From an uncultured Marinobacter sp. (GTDB lineage: Bacteria > Pseudomonadota > Gammaproteobacteria > Pseudomonadales > Oleiphilaceae), in the NCBI RefSeq assembly GCF_913055835.1, contig NZ_CAJXKQ010000006.1, positions 62,001 to 126,000 on the forward strand: a DNA stretch of 64,000 nucleotides. Direction: 5' to 3'. Both the position numbers and the translations under genes were made by a program. Below, in pieces: positions 1-9,032 of the stretch. The notes under the pieces are model-generated. The model was not told the origin of the DNA and did not search any database. It was given only the letters and a program-made list of their open reading frames with translations. Position 1 is the first letter of the stretch; each line of letters opens with the position of its first letter.

Positions 1-433
1 TGTGCCCGGTTCCGGTGGAACCCCGGTTTTTCAGACACAACCAATTCCCTGGCACGGTGGTGACGGCAACATTGATGGAGCGTTCAACGCGATCGGTGTG
101 GTGACGGATCCGTTCCTGGAAGACACTCGTTTCCCTCGGATTGCACCGTCAACGATCGACAATACCGCCGGATTGTCTGACGGAACGGATGGCATTGATG
201 GCTGGTTGATGGCCAGAGGTACCAGTTGGCATTTTGGTCTGGAGTTCACGGACAATGGTCCGGAGGCTTATGGCCTTGTGAGCTATTCGCAGTCCACAGA
301 CTCAATGTCACCATTCTTTAGTGACCAGAGCGAGCAGTATTCCAACAAGGATTACCGCCAGCTGTTCTTCACGGAAGAGGACATTCAGGCGAATTTGTTG
401 CCACAAGGTGAGACTGTTATTTCTTCGGATTAA
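1..433 (+). CDS. Penicillin acylase (S45/Ntn hydrolase) family protein, C-terminal fragment
   Basis: This is the last 143 residues or so of a gene that enters from the left edge; its start and catalytic N-terminal Ser lie outside the window. The visible part has the family's C-terminal features: a stretch with HGGDGN near the beginning, a GTSWHFGLEF segment like the GxSWR strand of penicillin amidases, PEAYGL, then SPFFSDQSEQY and a final YRQLFFTEEDI. The family consists of periplasmic Ntn-hydrolases that cleave amide bonds of beta-lactams or N-acyl-homoserine lactones. The substrate cannot be told from the tail, so quorum-quenching activity is only a possibility. A strong terminator follows 18 bases after the stop codon. 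Confidence 0.75.
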   Translation, partial: VPGSGGTPVFQTQPIPWHGGDGNIDGAFNAIGVVTDPFLEDTRFPRIAPSTIDNTAGLSDGTDGIDGWLMARGTSWHFGLEFTDNGPEAYGLVSYSQSTDSMSPFFSDQSEQYSNKDYRQLFFTEEDIQANLLPQGETVISSD

Positions 434-450
434 GAAACAGTCCACTATGA

Positions 451-482
451 AAACGCCGCACTCTAACAAGTGCGGCGTTTTT
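451..482 (+). terminator. Rho-independent terminator of the acylase gene
   Basis: A nine-base-pair GC-rich stem (454-462 with 469-477, arms CGCCGCACT and AGTGCGGCG) closes a six-base loop. It is flanked by A residues on the left and a run of five T on the right, so it would end transcription of the acylase-family gene. Confidence 0.9.
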
Positions 483-737
483 CGTTGCTATTGGTCATGT
501 CGTTGAGCACAAGTGGCATTGCCGTCTGAGCCCTCGCAACGCCTGAAATCTCTAAGCCTTGACTACCTATCCTGCCCGACACCACCCCCTTCGCTGGTCA
601 GCTGAGCGCCGTTAACAAGCCTCATGATATGAACTTCTCTGGAAAACGTGAGCCGCAGACATTGACGCATGAGTTATGGGGCCTGGGGACTGTTCGGAAT
701 ATTGATTGTTCGTGCCTGACCCATGTCGGGCATCGTC
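483..737. other. Intergenic stretch, no gene seen
   Basis: Between the two terminators that close the convergent acylase and lipase genes I see no ORF with a credible start, ribosome site or protein-like composition, and no repeat. It looks like a plain spacer. Confidence 0.6.
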
Positions 738-768
738 CAAAAAAAAAGCCCCGGCGATGCCGGGGCTT
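738..768 (-). terminator. Rho-independent terminator of the VolA-like lipase gene
   Basis: Read on the minus strand, a perfect nine-base-pair stem (arms AGCCCCGGC and GCCGGGGCT, 747-755 with 759-767) with a three-base loop is followed by a run of about nine T (the A run at 738-747 on the plus strand). It lies 20 bases beyond the lipase stop codon. Confidence 0.93.
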
Positions 769-787
769 GGTAGGCAGAAGCTAGTCC

Positions 788-3703
788 TTAAGGAGCAGCT
801 TGCTCGTCCTGATCGAGTGCGTTGGCCAGAGTCGGACTGGTTCCCAGTGCATCGATGTTGTTGGGGGAAGCTGGCACGTTGCCGCCGCTCAGAGCTTGGG
901 CTGTTTGAGTGACCATTACCGTAAAGGCGTCACTGGTAACGGCAAACCCACCTGGGCAGGCTTCATTTGGCGCTTGAGGCGCTACAAAAGTACCGTGATT
1001 CGCGGTAGAGCATGGGTCACTGCCATCAAAGAATACAGCGACCGGTGTGGCAGCAGACCCGGAGATATCTTCGCCCTGAAGCAGGTTCAGGTCGGCATCA
1101 TCTGCAAGGTTGGTGCCGCCTGCTCCCAGATCCAGCAGTGCCATCAGAGGCTCTGTCCCAGCCAATGGGGCTGAGAATGCGTTGCCCAAAGGGTTGACGT
1201 TTGCTTCGTTCGGGACGGTGCTATCGCCAACCACCTCAGTGATCAACAGATTGCTGGTTGAAGCTCCAAGTTCAACCGCAAAGTTCACCGGGTCGCCAGC
1301 ATCAACAGCTGATTGGAACACATAGAAGAAACTCTCGAAGGCCGAAGTTCCCTGCGTAACACCCGCAGCGGCAAGGCCTCCAAGAATTCGTCCTGAAATG
1401 TCAGATGAATTTTCGACAAGACGAGTGACTTGGCCACCTGTGTCATGAAGAACCACACTATTGAGATCTGGGTATGTAAAACCAGAGGTTCCCAATACCT
1501 GATCTGCCAACTGGTTACGCGTGAGATCTGCCGTTGTCGGTGGAGTTGTTGAACCATCCACGACTACGGTGTAGGTGCTCTCCCCGTTTACCAGTGATGA
1601 GAATGTGGTGCCTGAAATTCCTCCAAGGGAATGCCCGACAAAGTTAACAGGAACACCTGACAAAGCAGGAACAGTGCTTGGTTCTTGAGAGAGCGCAAAG
1701 GCCGATGACAAGTTGAACGTTTGAATAGACGCCGCAACGTTCAATAGGTCGACCACTCCCTGGCGCAAATTGTCACGACTATTCAACATGTTCAGAGGGT
1801 TGATGAACAGGCTGCCAGAAGAAATATTCGCAAGGTCAGCAGCTACTGGTTGCAGAGATTCATTGGCAGTGTAGCCAAAGTGGCGTTCCCCGATGTAGTC
1901 AGCGTTAATCAGAGCTGTGAGAGCACCGATGGTCTGCGCGTCTGCTTCTGGATCAAGGGTGCTGATGACTCCCTGAACTGTTGCCGTCAGCACATCAGGA
2001 TCCAGTGCACTTAAGCCTGGGACAGTCCCGACTGTATCGCCCGAAAGGCCATGCAGTGGTTGGTCAATCGCCACTACAGTCTGGCAGGCACTCTGTGCGA
2101 GCAGGATTGCAGGCAGCATAGATACGCTGCGATCAACGGTAATGCCATGCTGGAAAATAGTTACGCCATTTGGCGATCCAGCGTTGACGCATGAATCCGG
2201 CTCCGCTGCGGTGCCCAGTACAGGATGGAAAATAACGACTGGCACAGTAGTTGTAGCTTGTTGTTCTGGGAATGGGAAATAACCATTAACGTTCAACTGA
2301 CCGTCGATATCCCGCAAAAACTCGAAGATTTCTTCGCCTGGCGAAAGTGTTTCATTCAAGGCAGCCTCAAGGCTGGTGTTACCTGTCCAGCTTCCATTTA
2401 CGATGCCAGTACCAGTTTCACCGGGCAGAGACTGGAAGTAAGGTAGCGTGATTGCACCCTGGGAAACCAGAACCTGCTTGGCAGCTAGTGCGATAGCATT
2501 GGTCTCGTCCTGAGCCAAACCCTGAATAGTAGTCAATTCCGTCGCAGACTTGGTGTCATAGAAGAAAGACGGGCGAGGTTGGGGAACGTGTATGGTATCG
2601 CCGATTTCAGCGCGGATTGCAGGAGCAATAGTTTCAGCGGTTACTTTTTCCTGCACGTTTGCGAGCGCTGTGATAGCGGCAAGTTCTGAAGCAGTCAGAG
2701 TTGCAGGATCTAGTTCCCCTTCACCGAGTAAAGCAGCTTTCTCAGCGATGTCAGCCAACTTGGCCGTTAATTCAGAGAAGTTCAGTTCTGGGTAGTTATC
2801 ACGAACGGCTTTTAGTTGAGCGGTGAAGCCTATTTTCTCGCCAAGCGCTGTCGCGAATGCTGCCGGCGCCATCAATGCTTCTAGAACGTCTGTGTCGGAG
2901 TTGGTGGTAAATGTATAGGCGAGAGCAGACTCAGGAGTATTTTCCGGGATTGCTATTTCAAGGAAACCGTTTGCCAACGCATCAGAAGCCTGGAGAATGC
3001 TTTTAACATTACCCAAGGCTGGATTGCCCAAAACGCCATCCGCCAGATTGACATCTTGAACAGACCTTTCAATGGGTTGTCCGTCCGCCCCGACGATATT
3101 ATTCGTCGCGACGACGAGATACTTTTGTCCTTCCGCAAGTGGTTCAAGCGGGACAATCCTGATGGCGTTATCGCTACCGCCGTCAACGCTAACAACATCA
3201 GCTCTGAACCGAGGGAGAGAAGTCAGGTCAACAGGGTCTTCCTGATCGATGTTGGACGGATTGGTATTGGGAAGGGCATTGGGAACACCTTCAACCTGAT
3301 CATTCACATTTAGGGGCAACAAGAAAACGGTCGCGCCTGCCTGTACCGAAACGGGGTTCAAGGAGCCGTCAAACTTCAGCGTGAACGCCCCAGATGTGGA
3401 GAAGCCAGAAAGGCGGTTCACAGCGTCGTCTGCAGGTGTTGAGCCTGTCGAAAGCCCTGTAAAGTCATAGTTGGCGCTCTGAGTCGCACCCAACAACAGG
3501 ATCAGGTCGGCATTGATTGGGAACGCAGGCTCTTCTGCAATCGGGTTAGGGTTGTAGATCGGGCGAACAATCGACTTGTCGATTGTCGTGTCTTCAATTT
3601 TATAGTCCGGATTAGCATTCGCCCCCGTCTCGCCACTATCAAAGCAGCCTGTAAGTCCAACGGAAGACGCCACGGCAAGACTTATTAGAGTTTTCTTGAA
3701 CAT
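788..3703 (-). CDS. VolA/Pla-1 family lipoprotein phospholipase/lipase
   Basis: A 971-residue surface lipase. The protein starts with a lipoprotein signal peptide (basic MFKK, hydrophobic core, lipobox LTGC with Cys20). A long N-terminal region follows, resembling the bacterial virulence-factor lipase N-terminal domain (Ig-like, with 'LKFDGSLNPVSVQAG' and 'RIVPLEPLAEGQKYLV'). The C-terminal half is an alpha/beta hydrolase with the nucleophile elbow GHSLGG at about 690-695 (Ser692). Vibrio VolA and the Aeromonas Pla-1 lipases are of this type: they sit on the outer membrane and release fatty acids from (lyso)phospholipids. The ATG at 3703 is preceded by a modest AGGTT site. The gene stands alone with its own terminator. 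Substrate and surface exposure are inferred from the family. Confidence 0.88.
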   Translation of the reverse strand: MFKKTLISLAVASSVGLTGCFDSGETGANANPDYKIEDTTIDKSIVRPIYNPNPIAEEPAFPINADLILLLGATQSANYDFTGLSTGSTPADDAVNRLSGFSTSGAFTLKFDGSLNPVSVQAGATVFLLPLNVNDQVEGVPNALPNTNPSNIDQEDPVDLTSLPRFRADVVSVDGGSDNAIRIVPLEPLAEGQKYLVVATNNIVGADGQPIERSVQDVNLADGVLGNPALGNVKSILQASDALANGFLEIAIPENTPESALAYTFTTNSDTDVLEALMAPAAFATALGEKIGFTAQLKAVRDNYPELNFSELTAKLADIAEKAALLGEGELDPATLTASELAAITALANVQEKVTAETIAPAIRAEIGDTIHVPQPRPSFFYDTKSATELTTIQGLAQDETNAIALAAKQVLVSQGAITLPYFQSLPGETGTGIVNGSWTGNTSLEAALNETLSPGEEIFEFLRDIDGQLNVNGYFPFPEQQATTTVPVVIFHPVLGTAAEPDSCVNAGSPNGVTIFQHGITVDRSVSMLPAILLAQSACQTVVAIDQPLHGLSGDTVGTVPGLSALDPDVLTATVQGVISTLDPEADAQTIGALTALINADYIGERHFGYTANESLQPVAADLANISSGSLFINPLNMLNSRDNLRQGVVDLLNVAASIQTFNLSSAFALSQEPSTVPALSGVPVNFVGHSLGGISGTTFSSLVNGESTYTVVVDGSTTPPTTADLTRNQLADQVLGTSGFTYPDLNSVVLHDTGGQVTRLVENSSDISGRILGGLAAAGVTQGTSAFESFFYVFQSAVDAGDPVNFAVELGASTSNLLITEVVGDSTVPNEANVNPLGNAFSAPLAGTEPLMALLDLGAGGTNLADDADLNLLQGEDISGSAATPVAVFFDGSDPCSTANHGTFVAPQAPNEACPGGFAVTSDAFTVMVTQTAQALSGGNVPASPNNIDALGTSPTLANALDQDEQAAP

Positions 3704-4009
3704 GGGTGGAACCTTTTCCTGTTGTTGTGTCGTTATGTTCGGCAGCTGACGGGGCCGGTCTGATCCGGTAAGCCCGTTGTCAGTGGCCTGTTCTGCTTAA
3801 ACTGTTGTCTGAAATTGTAGCCAGCGCTTTAAGCCAATTTCTGTATCTCTGACTATAGCGGCAGTATGGCAAGTGTTGATCAGCCAAAAGTGTGATTCTG
3901 ATGCTTTGAATCCTCCCCGCACGATTGGAGTTCGGCCTTTGAGAAAAATAGTTGCCGGATAACGGTTTGTCGAGGTCCCGCAACCGGGAAATTGGGGCCT
4001 GGTCGAGGT
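3704..4009. other. Intergenic region upstream of the lipase
   Basis: About 300 bases between the start of the lipase gene and the stop of the enoyl-CoA hydratase-like gene, both on the minus strand. The 67-codon ORF at 3780-3983 has no homologous feel and a Ser/Arg-rich composition, so I do not call it. The stretch is A+T-richer than its neighbours and presumably holds the lipase promoter, but I cannot fix one. Confidence 0.5.
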
Positions 4010-4783
4010 TTATTCGAAGCGCGAGAAATCCGGTGGGCGTTTTTCCATGAAAGCCCGGAAAGCTTCGGCAGCTTCGGGGGATTTCAGGCGCTCTGCAAAC
4101 AAATGTCCCTCCTCCAACATGGTTTCCCGTAGTGCTTCCATGGTTGGCTTGTTGAGAAGCGCTTTGGTGGCCCGAATCGCCGCCGGGGCTTTTTCAGTCA
4201 GCCGCTGGCAGGCTTCGAAGGCATTGGCTTCCGTCTGCTCGGGCTCGCAGACCCGGTTGATCAGGCCAAGCCGAAGCGCTTCTTCCGCGGAGAAGGCGCC
4301 GCCAAGCATCAGCAGTTCGGCGGTGCGTACCCGTCCGATCCAAGAGGGCAGTAGAAGGCTCGATCCGCCCTCGGGGCACAGGCCGAGGCTGGCAAAGGGC
4401 ATCTGGAATGCCGTGTTGTTGCCGGCGAACACCAGGTCGCAGTGCAGCAACATGGTGGTACCTATGCCAACTGCTGCGCCATTGACGGATGCCACCACAG
4501 GCTTGGTTGCGCTCGCCACTAATAAGAGAAAGCGGCCAACAGGAGTCTGTTCGAAATCACCGGGCAAGCCGGCGGCAAATTCGCCCAGATCGTTGCCTGC
4601 GGTGAAACACTCGCTGGTGCCGGTGAACAGTACGCACCGGATTTTGGTGTCATCCCGGGCCTGCTCCAGGGCATCGCCCATGGCGGTGTACATAGCGTGA
4701 GTGAGGGCGTTCTTGCGATCTGGCCGGTTCAGTCGAACGATGAGGATCTGGTCTTTGATTTCGGTGAGGACGAGTTCAGTCAC
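4010..4783 (-). CDS. Enoyl-CoA hydratase/isomerase family protein
   Basis: A 257-residue crotonase-fold protein. Crotonases stabilise an acyl-CoA thioester enolate in an oxyanion hole. Visible motifs are the N-terminal VRLNRPDRKNALT strand, FTAGNDLGEF (about 60-69), the oxyanion-hole helix NGAAVGIGTTMLLHCDLVFA (101-120) and ASLGLCPEGGSS (131-142). The Glu usual in true hydratases at the GGG-CEL position is replaced (GIGTT). The PEGGSS with Glu138 resembles the single catalytic Glu of ECI2-type delta3,delta2-enoyl-CoA isomerases. I therefore favour an isomerase, or a hydratase-like enzyme of fatty-acid breakdown, over a classical hydratase. It is a monocistronic gene divergent from the fumarase gene. 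Confidence 0.85.
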   Translation of the reverse strand: MTELVLTEIKDQILIVRLNRPDRKNALTHAMYTAMGDALEQARDDTKIRCVLFTGTSECFTAGNDLGEFAAGLPGDFEQTPVGRFLLLVASATKPVVASVNGAAVGIGTTMLLHCDLVFAGNNTAFQMPFASLGLCPEGGSSLLLPSWIGRVRTAELLMLGGAFSAEEALRLGLINRVCEPEQTEANAFEACQRLTEKAPAAIRATKALLNKPTMEALRETMLEEGHLFAERLKSPEAAEAFRAFMEKRPPDFSRFE

Positions 4784-4966
4784 GGTGTCTCCTGCGCTGT
4801 TATTCTAGTTTGGTTAGGATGATACCTTTATCTCGTGGCGATTTTCACGGGTTTTAATCCTCGCTTCGCCATCTGTCGAATCACTCGCCAAACCGATTTT
4901 CTGGTAAACTCTCGCCTCCCGATTTTTGATGACACGACATAACGATATCAAGCTGATGAGGCGCCT

Positions 4967-6481
4967 ATGACCACCGTAATCCGCCAGGACGACCTGATTG
5001 AAAGCGTAGCGGACGCGCTGCAGTTCATTTCCTACTACCACCCGAAGGATTTTATCCAGGGCGTCTACGAGGCCTACCAGAAGGAAGAATCCCAGGCGGC
5101 CAAGGATGCCATGGCCCAGATCCTGATCAACTCGCGCATGTGTGCCCAGGGCCACCGGCCGATCTGTCAGGACACCGGCATCGTGACGGTATTCGTGAAT
5201 GTCGGCATGAACGTCCAGTGGGACTGCGAACTGCCGCTGGATGACGTTATCAATGAAGGCGTTCGCCGTGCATACACCCATCCGGACAACGTGCTGCGTG
5301 CTTCGGTACTGGCCGACCCGGACGGCAAGCGCCAGAACACCAAGGACAACACCCCGGCCATCATCCATTACAAGATTGTGCCGGGCGACACTGTAGAGGT
5401 TCACGTAGCAGCCAAGGGCGGCGGTTCTGAAGCCAAGTCCAAGTTCGCAATGTTGAACCCTTCCGACTCGGTCGTGGACTGGGTGCTGAAGATGGTCCCG
5501 CAGATGGGTGCCGGCTGGTGTCCGCCGGGCATGCTGGGTATTGGTATTGGCGGTACCGCTGAAAAGGCGATGGAACTGGCCAAGGAATCCCTGCTGGACC
5601 CGATCGATATCCACGATCTGAAAGCCCGTGGCGCTTCCAATCGCTCCGAAGAGCTTCGCCTGGAGCTGTTCGACAAGGTCAATGAACTGGGCATCGGTGC
5701 CCAGGGCTTGGGCGGTCTCACCACGGTTCTGGATGTGAAGGTGAAAGACTATCCCACCCACGCGGCCAACAAACCGGTTGCGATTATTCCGAACTGTGCA
5801 GCAACCCGTCACGCCCACTTTACCCTGGACGGTAGCGGACCTTCCCTGCAGACCCCGCCGAGCCTGGACGACTGGCCAGAAATCACCTGGGAAGTGGGTG
5901 AGAACGTGCGTCGTGTCAATCTGGATACTGTTACGCCGGAAGACGTGAAGGACTGGCAGCCGGGCGAAACCGTTCTGCTCTCCGGCAAGATGCTGACCGG
6001 CCGCGACGCTGCCCACAAGAAGATGGTGGACATGATCGAGAAAGGCGAGGAGCTGCCCGTCGATCTGAAGGGTCGCTTCATTTACTACGTGGGTCCGGTT
6101 GATCCGGTGCGTGAAGAGGTGGTTGGTCCTGCAGGCCCGACGACCGCAACCCGTATGGACAAGTTTACCCACACCATGCTCGAGAAGACCGGCCTCACCG
6201 GCATGATCGGTAAAGCCGAGCGCGGTCAGGTGGCCATCGACGCCATCAAGGAATTCGGTGCAGTCTACCTGATGGCCGTGGGCGGTTCAGCCTACCTGGT
6301 CTCCAAAGCCATCAAGAATGCGGAAGTGGTTGCCTTCCCGGAACTGGGTATGGAAGCCATTTACGAGTTCGAGGTAGAGGACATGCCGGTCACAGTCGCC
6401 GTTGATTCACGGGGCTCGTCTGTGCACCAGACAGGTCCTGCGGAATGGCACGAGAAGATCATCGCTGCCAAGGCGGTCTGA
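4967..6481 (+). CDS. fumA: Fumarate hydratase class I ([4Fe-4S], FumA/FumB type)
   Basis: A 504-residue class I fumarase interconverting fumarate and (S)-malate in the TCA cycle with an oxygen-labile [4Fe-4S] cluster. The alpha-like N-terminal part carries the cluster-binding cysteines in the contexts RPICQDTG (about 64-71), IIPNCAATRHAHF and the GAGWCPPGMLGIGIGG segment. The C-terminal beta part contains GPVDPVREEVVGPAGPTTATRMD and the KAERG motif. Length matches the pseudomonad one-chain enzyme (about 505). A GAGG ribosome site precedes the ATG. It converges with selO; the space between them holds a palindromic repeat rather than a classical T-tailed terminator. A class II fumC may exist elsewhere, as in many pseudomonads. 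Confidence 0.93.
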   Translation: MTTVIRQDDLIESVADALQFISYYHPKDFIQGVYEAYQKEESQAAKDAMAQILINSRMCAQGHRPICQDTGIVTVFVNVGMNVQWDCELPLDDVINEGVRRAYTHPDNVLRASVLADPDGKRQNTKDNTPAIIHYKIVPGDTVEVHVAAKGGGSEAKSKFAMLNPSDSVVDWVLKMVPQMGAGWCPPGMLGIGIGGTAEKAMELAKESLLDPIDIHDLKARGASNRSEELRLELFDKVNELGIGAQGLGGLTTVLDVKVKDYPTHAANKPVAIIPNCAATRHAHFTLDGSGPSLQTPPSLDDWPEITWEVGENVRRVNLDTVTPEDVKDWQPGETVLLSGKMLTGRDAAHKKMVDMIEKGEELPVDLKGRFIYYVGPVDPVREEVVGPAGPTTATRMDKFTHTMLEKTGLTGMIGKAERGQVAIDAIKEFGAVYLMAVGGSAYLVSKAIKNAEVVAFPELGMEAIYEFEVEDMPVTVAVDSRGSSVHQTGPAEWHEKIIAAKAV

Positions 6482-6493
6482 AGATCTGAACCT

Positions 6494-6522
6494 GGGGTCA
6501 GATGAAAATTTCATCTGACCCC
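6494..6522. repeat. REP-like palindrome GGGGTCAGATGAAA/TTTCATCTGACCCC
   Basis: A perfect 14-base inverted repeat around a single central A, lying between the convergent fumA and selO genes. The half-site GGTCAGATGAAAAT recurs in the split palindrome that carries the IS element (20402-20441 and 21914-21936). The structure has no T tail, so termination in both directions is possible but secondary. I read it as a member of a dispersed palindromic repeat family. Confidence 0.85.
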
Positions 6523-6551
6523 GAATTTACTCCTGCTCCCTTTCCATCCCG

Positions 6552-8006
6552 TCAGCTTGAACAGCTGATATTCAGGTGCTTGCCCCAATCCGGCGGCAAT
6601 GCAGCATAAGCCTCATTCTCCGGTTGCTCGTCAAAGGGCCGCTCAAGAACCTTCAGCAGTGCTTTCATAGGTTCGTAATCCCCGTTCTGGGCTTCCTGGA
6701 TGACCTGTTGCGCCAGGTAGTTTCTCAGCACATACTTCGGATTCACGCGGCGCATAGCGTATTCCCGCTCATCGTGAGCGCGGCTTTCGTTCAGGAGTCT
6801 CACTTCATAACGCTCCAGCCACTGGTCGGCCACGCTGCGATCCACAAACAGGTCCCTCACCGGCCCATGGCCATGGCTGTGCAGATTCGAGAGCGCCCGG
6901 AAGAAGGCGGTGTAGTCGACATAGTGCTCGTGCATCATGCTGAAGGTGTCCATGATCAGACTCAGGTCTGCTTCGTCCTCGATGACAAGGCCCAGCTTGT
7001 CTCGCATGTTCTGGAGGAAGCGCTCGTTGTAGGCCACTTCATAGCGGCGAAGCCCCCGGCGCACATCGTCCTCCTCCATTACCGGCAGCAGCGCGGTGGC
7101 CAGGTAGCGGCAATTCTCGAACCCGACTTGCGGCTGACGGTTGTAGGCGTAGCGCCCGCCCTGGTCGGTATGGTTGCTTATATAGCCGGCATCGAAATCA
7201 TCAAGGAATGCGTAGGGGCCGTAATCAAAGGTGTCGCCGATGATGGACATGTTGTCGCTGTTCATCACGCCGTGGCAGAAGCCCACCGCCTGCCAGTCCG
7301 CAATGGTTCTTGCCGTGCGCTCCACCACTTCCTCAAACCACCGGCTGGAGCGTTCGTCATCGGGCAGATTGATCAAGTGGGGAAAGTGCAGCGAGATCAC
7401 ATGCTCAATCAGGGTTTTGACGGCTTCAGGCCCTTCATGATGGGCGGCGAATTCGAAATGCCCGAAGCGAATGTGGGTCTGGGCCACCCGTACCAGCGCC
7501 GCCGCCGTCTCGATGGATTCCCGGCGCACCGGGTCTTTGGCGCTCACCATGAACAGGGCCCGGGTCGTCGGGATGCCAAGTCCATGCATGGTCTCGCTGC
7601 ACAGGTATTCACGAATGGTGGAGCGAAGTACGGCGCGGCCATCCCCGAAGCGGGAGTAGGGGGTCATACCTGCACCTTTGAGGTGCCAGTCCCAGCGTCG
7701 TCCATCCGGGCCAACGGTTTCCCACAGCAGCAGGCCTCGCCCGTCGCCGAGTTCCGGATTGTAGACGCCGAATTGATGGCCGGTGTATTTCATGGCCACT
7801 GGGTCCATGCCCTCCAGCAGTTCAGAGCCCGCACCCACGCCGGTCCAGTCAGATTCGGAATCGGCGCGAAAGCCCATCTGGTCCGCGAGCTTGTGGTTGA
7901 AGCACACCATTTTGGCGTCTTTCAGTGGTGAGGGCTGGACCCGGCTGTAAAAACTGTCCGGGAGCTCCAGGTAGCGATGCTCTATTCGAAAATCGTTGCC
8001 ACTCAT
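6552..8006 (-). CDS. selO: Protein adenylyltransferase SelO (YdiU/UPF0061)
   Basis: A pseudokinase-fold enzyme that transfers AMP from ATP to Ser/Thr/Tyr of redox proteins (established for E. coli SelO). The family's N-terminal block is clear: LPDSFYSRVQPSPLKDAKMV, YTGHQFGVYNPELGDGRG, LHLKGAG-like 'WHLKGAGMTPYSRFGDGRAVLRSTIREYL', the catalytic-loop GFCHGVMNSDNMSIIG and the metal-binding DYGPYAFLDDF. I chose the ATG at 8006 (484 residues), which starts just before the conserved SFYSRVQPSPL block. An in-frame ATG at 8060 would add 18 residues with no family character. The C-terminus ends NISCSS, with the two small residues around Cys usual for bacterial SelO (C-S-S). It diverges from the glycerate kinase gene. 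Confidence 0.92.
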   Translation of the reverse strand: MSGNDFRIEHRYLELPDSFYSRVQPSPLKDAKMVCFNHKLADQMGFRADSESDWTGVGAGSELLEGMDPVAMKYTGHQFGVYNPELGDGRGLLLWETVGPDGRRWDWHLKGAGMTPYSRFGDGRAVLRSTIREYLCSETMHGLGIPTTRALFMVSAKDPVRRESIETAAALVRVAQTHIRFGHFEFAAHHEGPEAVKTLIEHVISLHFPHLINLPDDERSSRWFEEVVERTARTIADWQAVGFCHGVMNSDNMSIIGDTFDYGPYAFLDDFDAGYISNHTDQGGRYAYNRQPQVGFENCRYLATALLPVMEEDDVRRGLRRYEVAYNERFLQNMRDKLGLVIEDEADLSLIMDTFSMMHEHYVDYTAFFRALSNLHSHGHGPVRDLFVDRSVADQWLERYEVRLLNESRAHDEREYAMRRVNPKYVLRNYLAQQVIQEAQNGDYEPMKALLKVLERPFDEQPENEAYAALPPDWGKHLNISCSS

Positions 8007-8081
8007 AAAACGCCTATACTCCCATTGGTATGAATTCTGCTGCCGTCTCTCTTCAGTCATCCATTAAACCGGAAATCCAAC

Positions 8082-9020
8082 GTGTCTGATCGCTCGCTAG
8101 AACAAACCGTCAGCGCCCTGATTCAACAGGAGGGCCTGCCCGACGCCTACGCCGAAACGGTGGAAAAAACCATTCTGCCGCTGGCAGACCGAATCTGTGC
8201 GCTCCATGATACGCAAAAGCAGCCTATTGTGGTCGGTATCCACGGAGCCCAGGGTACAGGCAAGTCCACGTTGACCCTCTTTTTACGGGAAATTCTGCTT
8301 CGGCATCGCAACCGTGCCACTGCCAATTTCTCCCTCGATGACATTTACCTTACCAGAGCAGAGCGTGAGGACCTTGCCCAACGGGTTCACCCTTTGTTCA
8401 GAACCCGTGGTGTGCCCGGAACCCATGACGTGGCGCTGGGGCAAGAGGTTCTGCACCGTTTGCGCAGCGCGGGGCCCGAAGACGCCACAGCCATTCCTGC
8501 TTTCGACAAATCCAGAGATGACCGTGTTCCACCAGAGGATTGGCCCGTCTTCGTCGGAAGGGCAGAGGTCATTCTCCTGGAGGGCTGGTGCCTGGATGCC
8601 CGACCGGCGAAAGCCAGTGCGCTCGTTGAGCCGATCAATCGCCTGGAGTCGGACGAAGATCCAGAGGGCGTCTGGCGCCGCCATGTTAACGATCAGTTGA
8701 AGGGAGAGTACCGGCAGTTTTTCGATGAAATCGATTGTCTGGTCATGTTGAAGGCGCCCTCCATGGAGTGTGTGCTTGAATGGCGTCGACTACAGGAGAA
8801 AAAGCTGGCGAAGAAAATCCGAAATGCACCAGAAAAGGGCGGCGCCTCTGGTGGCGCACAGGATTTGCGCATTATGACCGACGAGGAAGTCGGTCGTTTC
8901 GTGATGCACTATGAGCGCGTCACCCGATCCTGCCTCGCTGAGATGCCAGGCCGGGCCGATGTTCTGATCAACGTGGCCGAGGACCACTCCCTCGGTCTTC
9001 CGAAGTTCCGCAAGTCTTGA
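8082..9020 (+). CDS. D-glycerate 3-kinase-like P-loop kinase (plant/yeast GLYK type)
   Basis: A 312-residue cytosolic kinase with a P-loop GAQGTGKST at 55-63 in the phosphoribulokinase/uridine-kinase-like fold. Other motifs are FSLDDIYLTRAER, HPLFRTRGVPGTHD and a late VMHYERVTR, all typical of the glycerate kinase/YFH7-like branch. The reaction expected is ATP + D-glycerate to 3-phosphoglycerate. It starts with GTG at 8082, 76 bases from the divergent selO start (8006). It leads a co-directional run with the phosphatase, GpgS and GH13_18 phosphorylase genes (12- to 36-base gaps, then an overlap). That context fits recycling of the glycerate freed from glucosylglycerate back to 3-phosphoglycerate. 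The activity is inferred. Confidence 0.82.
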   Translation: MSDRSLEQTVSALIQQEGLPDAYAETVEKTILPLADRICALHDTQKQPIVVGIHGAQGTGKSTLTLFLREILLRHRNRATANFSLDDIYLTRAEREDLAQRVHPLFRTRGVPGTHDVALGQEVLHRLRSAGPEDATAIPAFDKSRDDRVPPEDWPVFVGRAEVILLEGWCLDARPAKASALVEPINRLESDEDPEGVWRRHVNDQLKGEYRQFFDEIDCLVMLKAPSMECVLEWRRLQEKKLAKKIRNAPEKGGASGGAQDLRIMTDEEVGRFVMHYERVTRSCLAEMPGRADVLINVAEDHSLGLPKFRKS

Positions 9021-9032
9021 CGGAGACCGGCC

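Noticed and set aside
3780..3983. A 67-codon ORF between the lipase and the hydratase
   Set aside because: No ribosome site, odd composition and no family character; better read as spacer.
4814..6172. A 452-codon open frame antisense to fumA
   Set aside because: It lies opposite a certain gene with strong codon bias, is rich in His, Arg and Val as antisense frames of GC-rich genes are, and has no ribosome site or family motif.
6494..6522. The fumA-selO palindrome as a plain intrinsic terminator
   Set aside because: There is no T run after either arm and the sequence recurs at the IS, so a repeat is the better reading, though it may reduce read-through.
6576..7931. A 451-codon frame opposite selO
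   Set aside because: Shadow of selO; composition is His/Ala/Gly-rich and no domain can be recognised.
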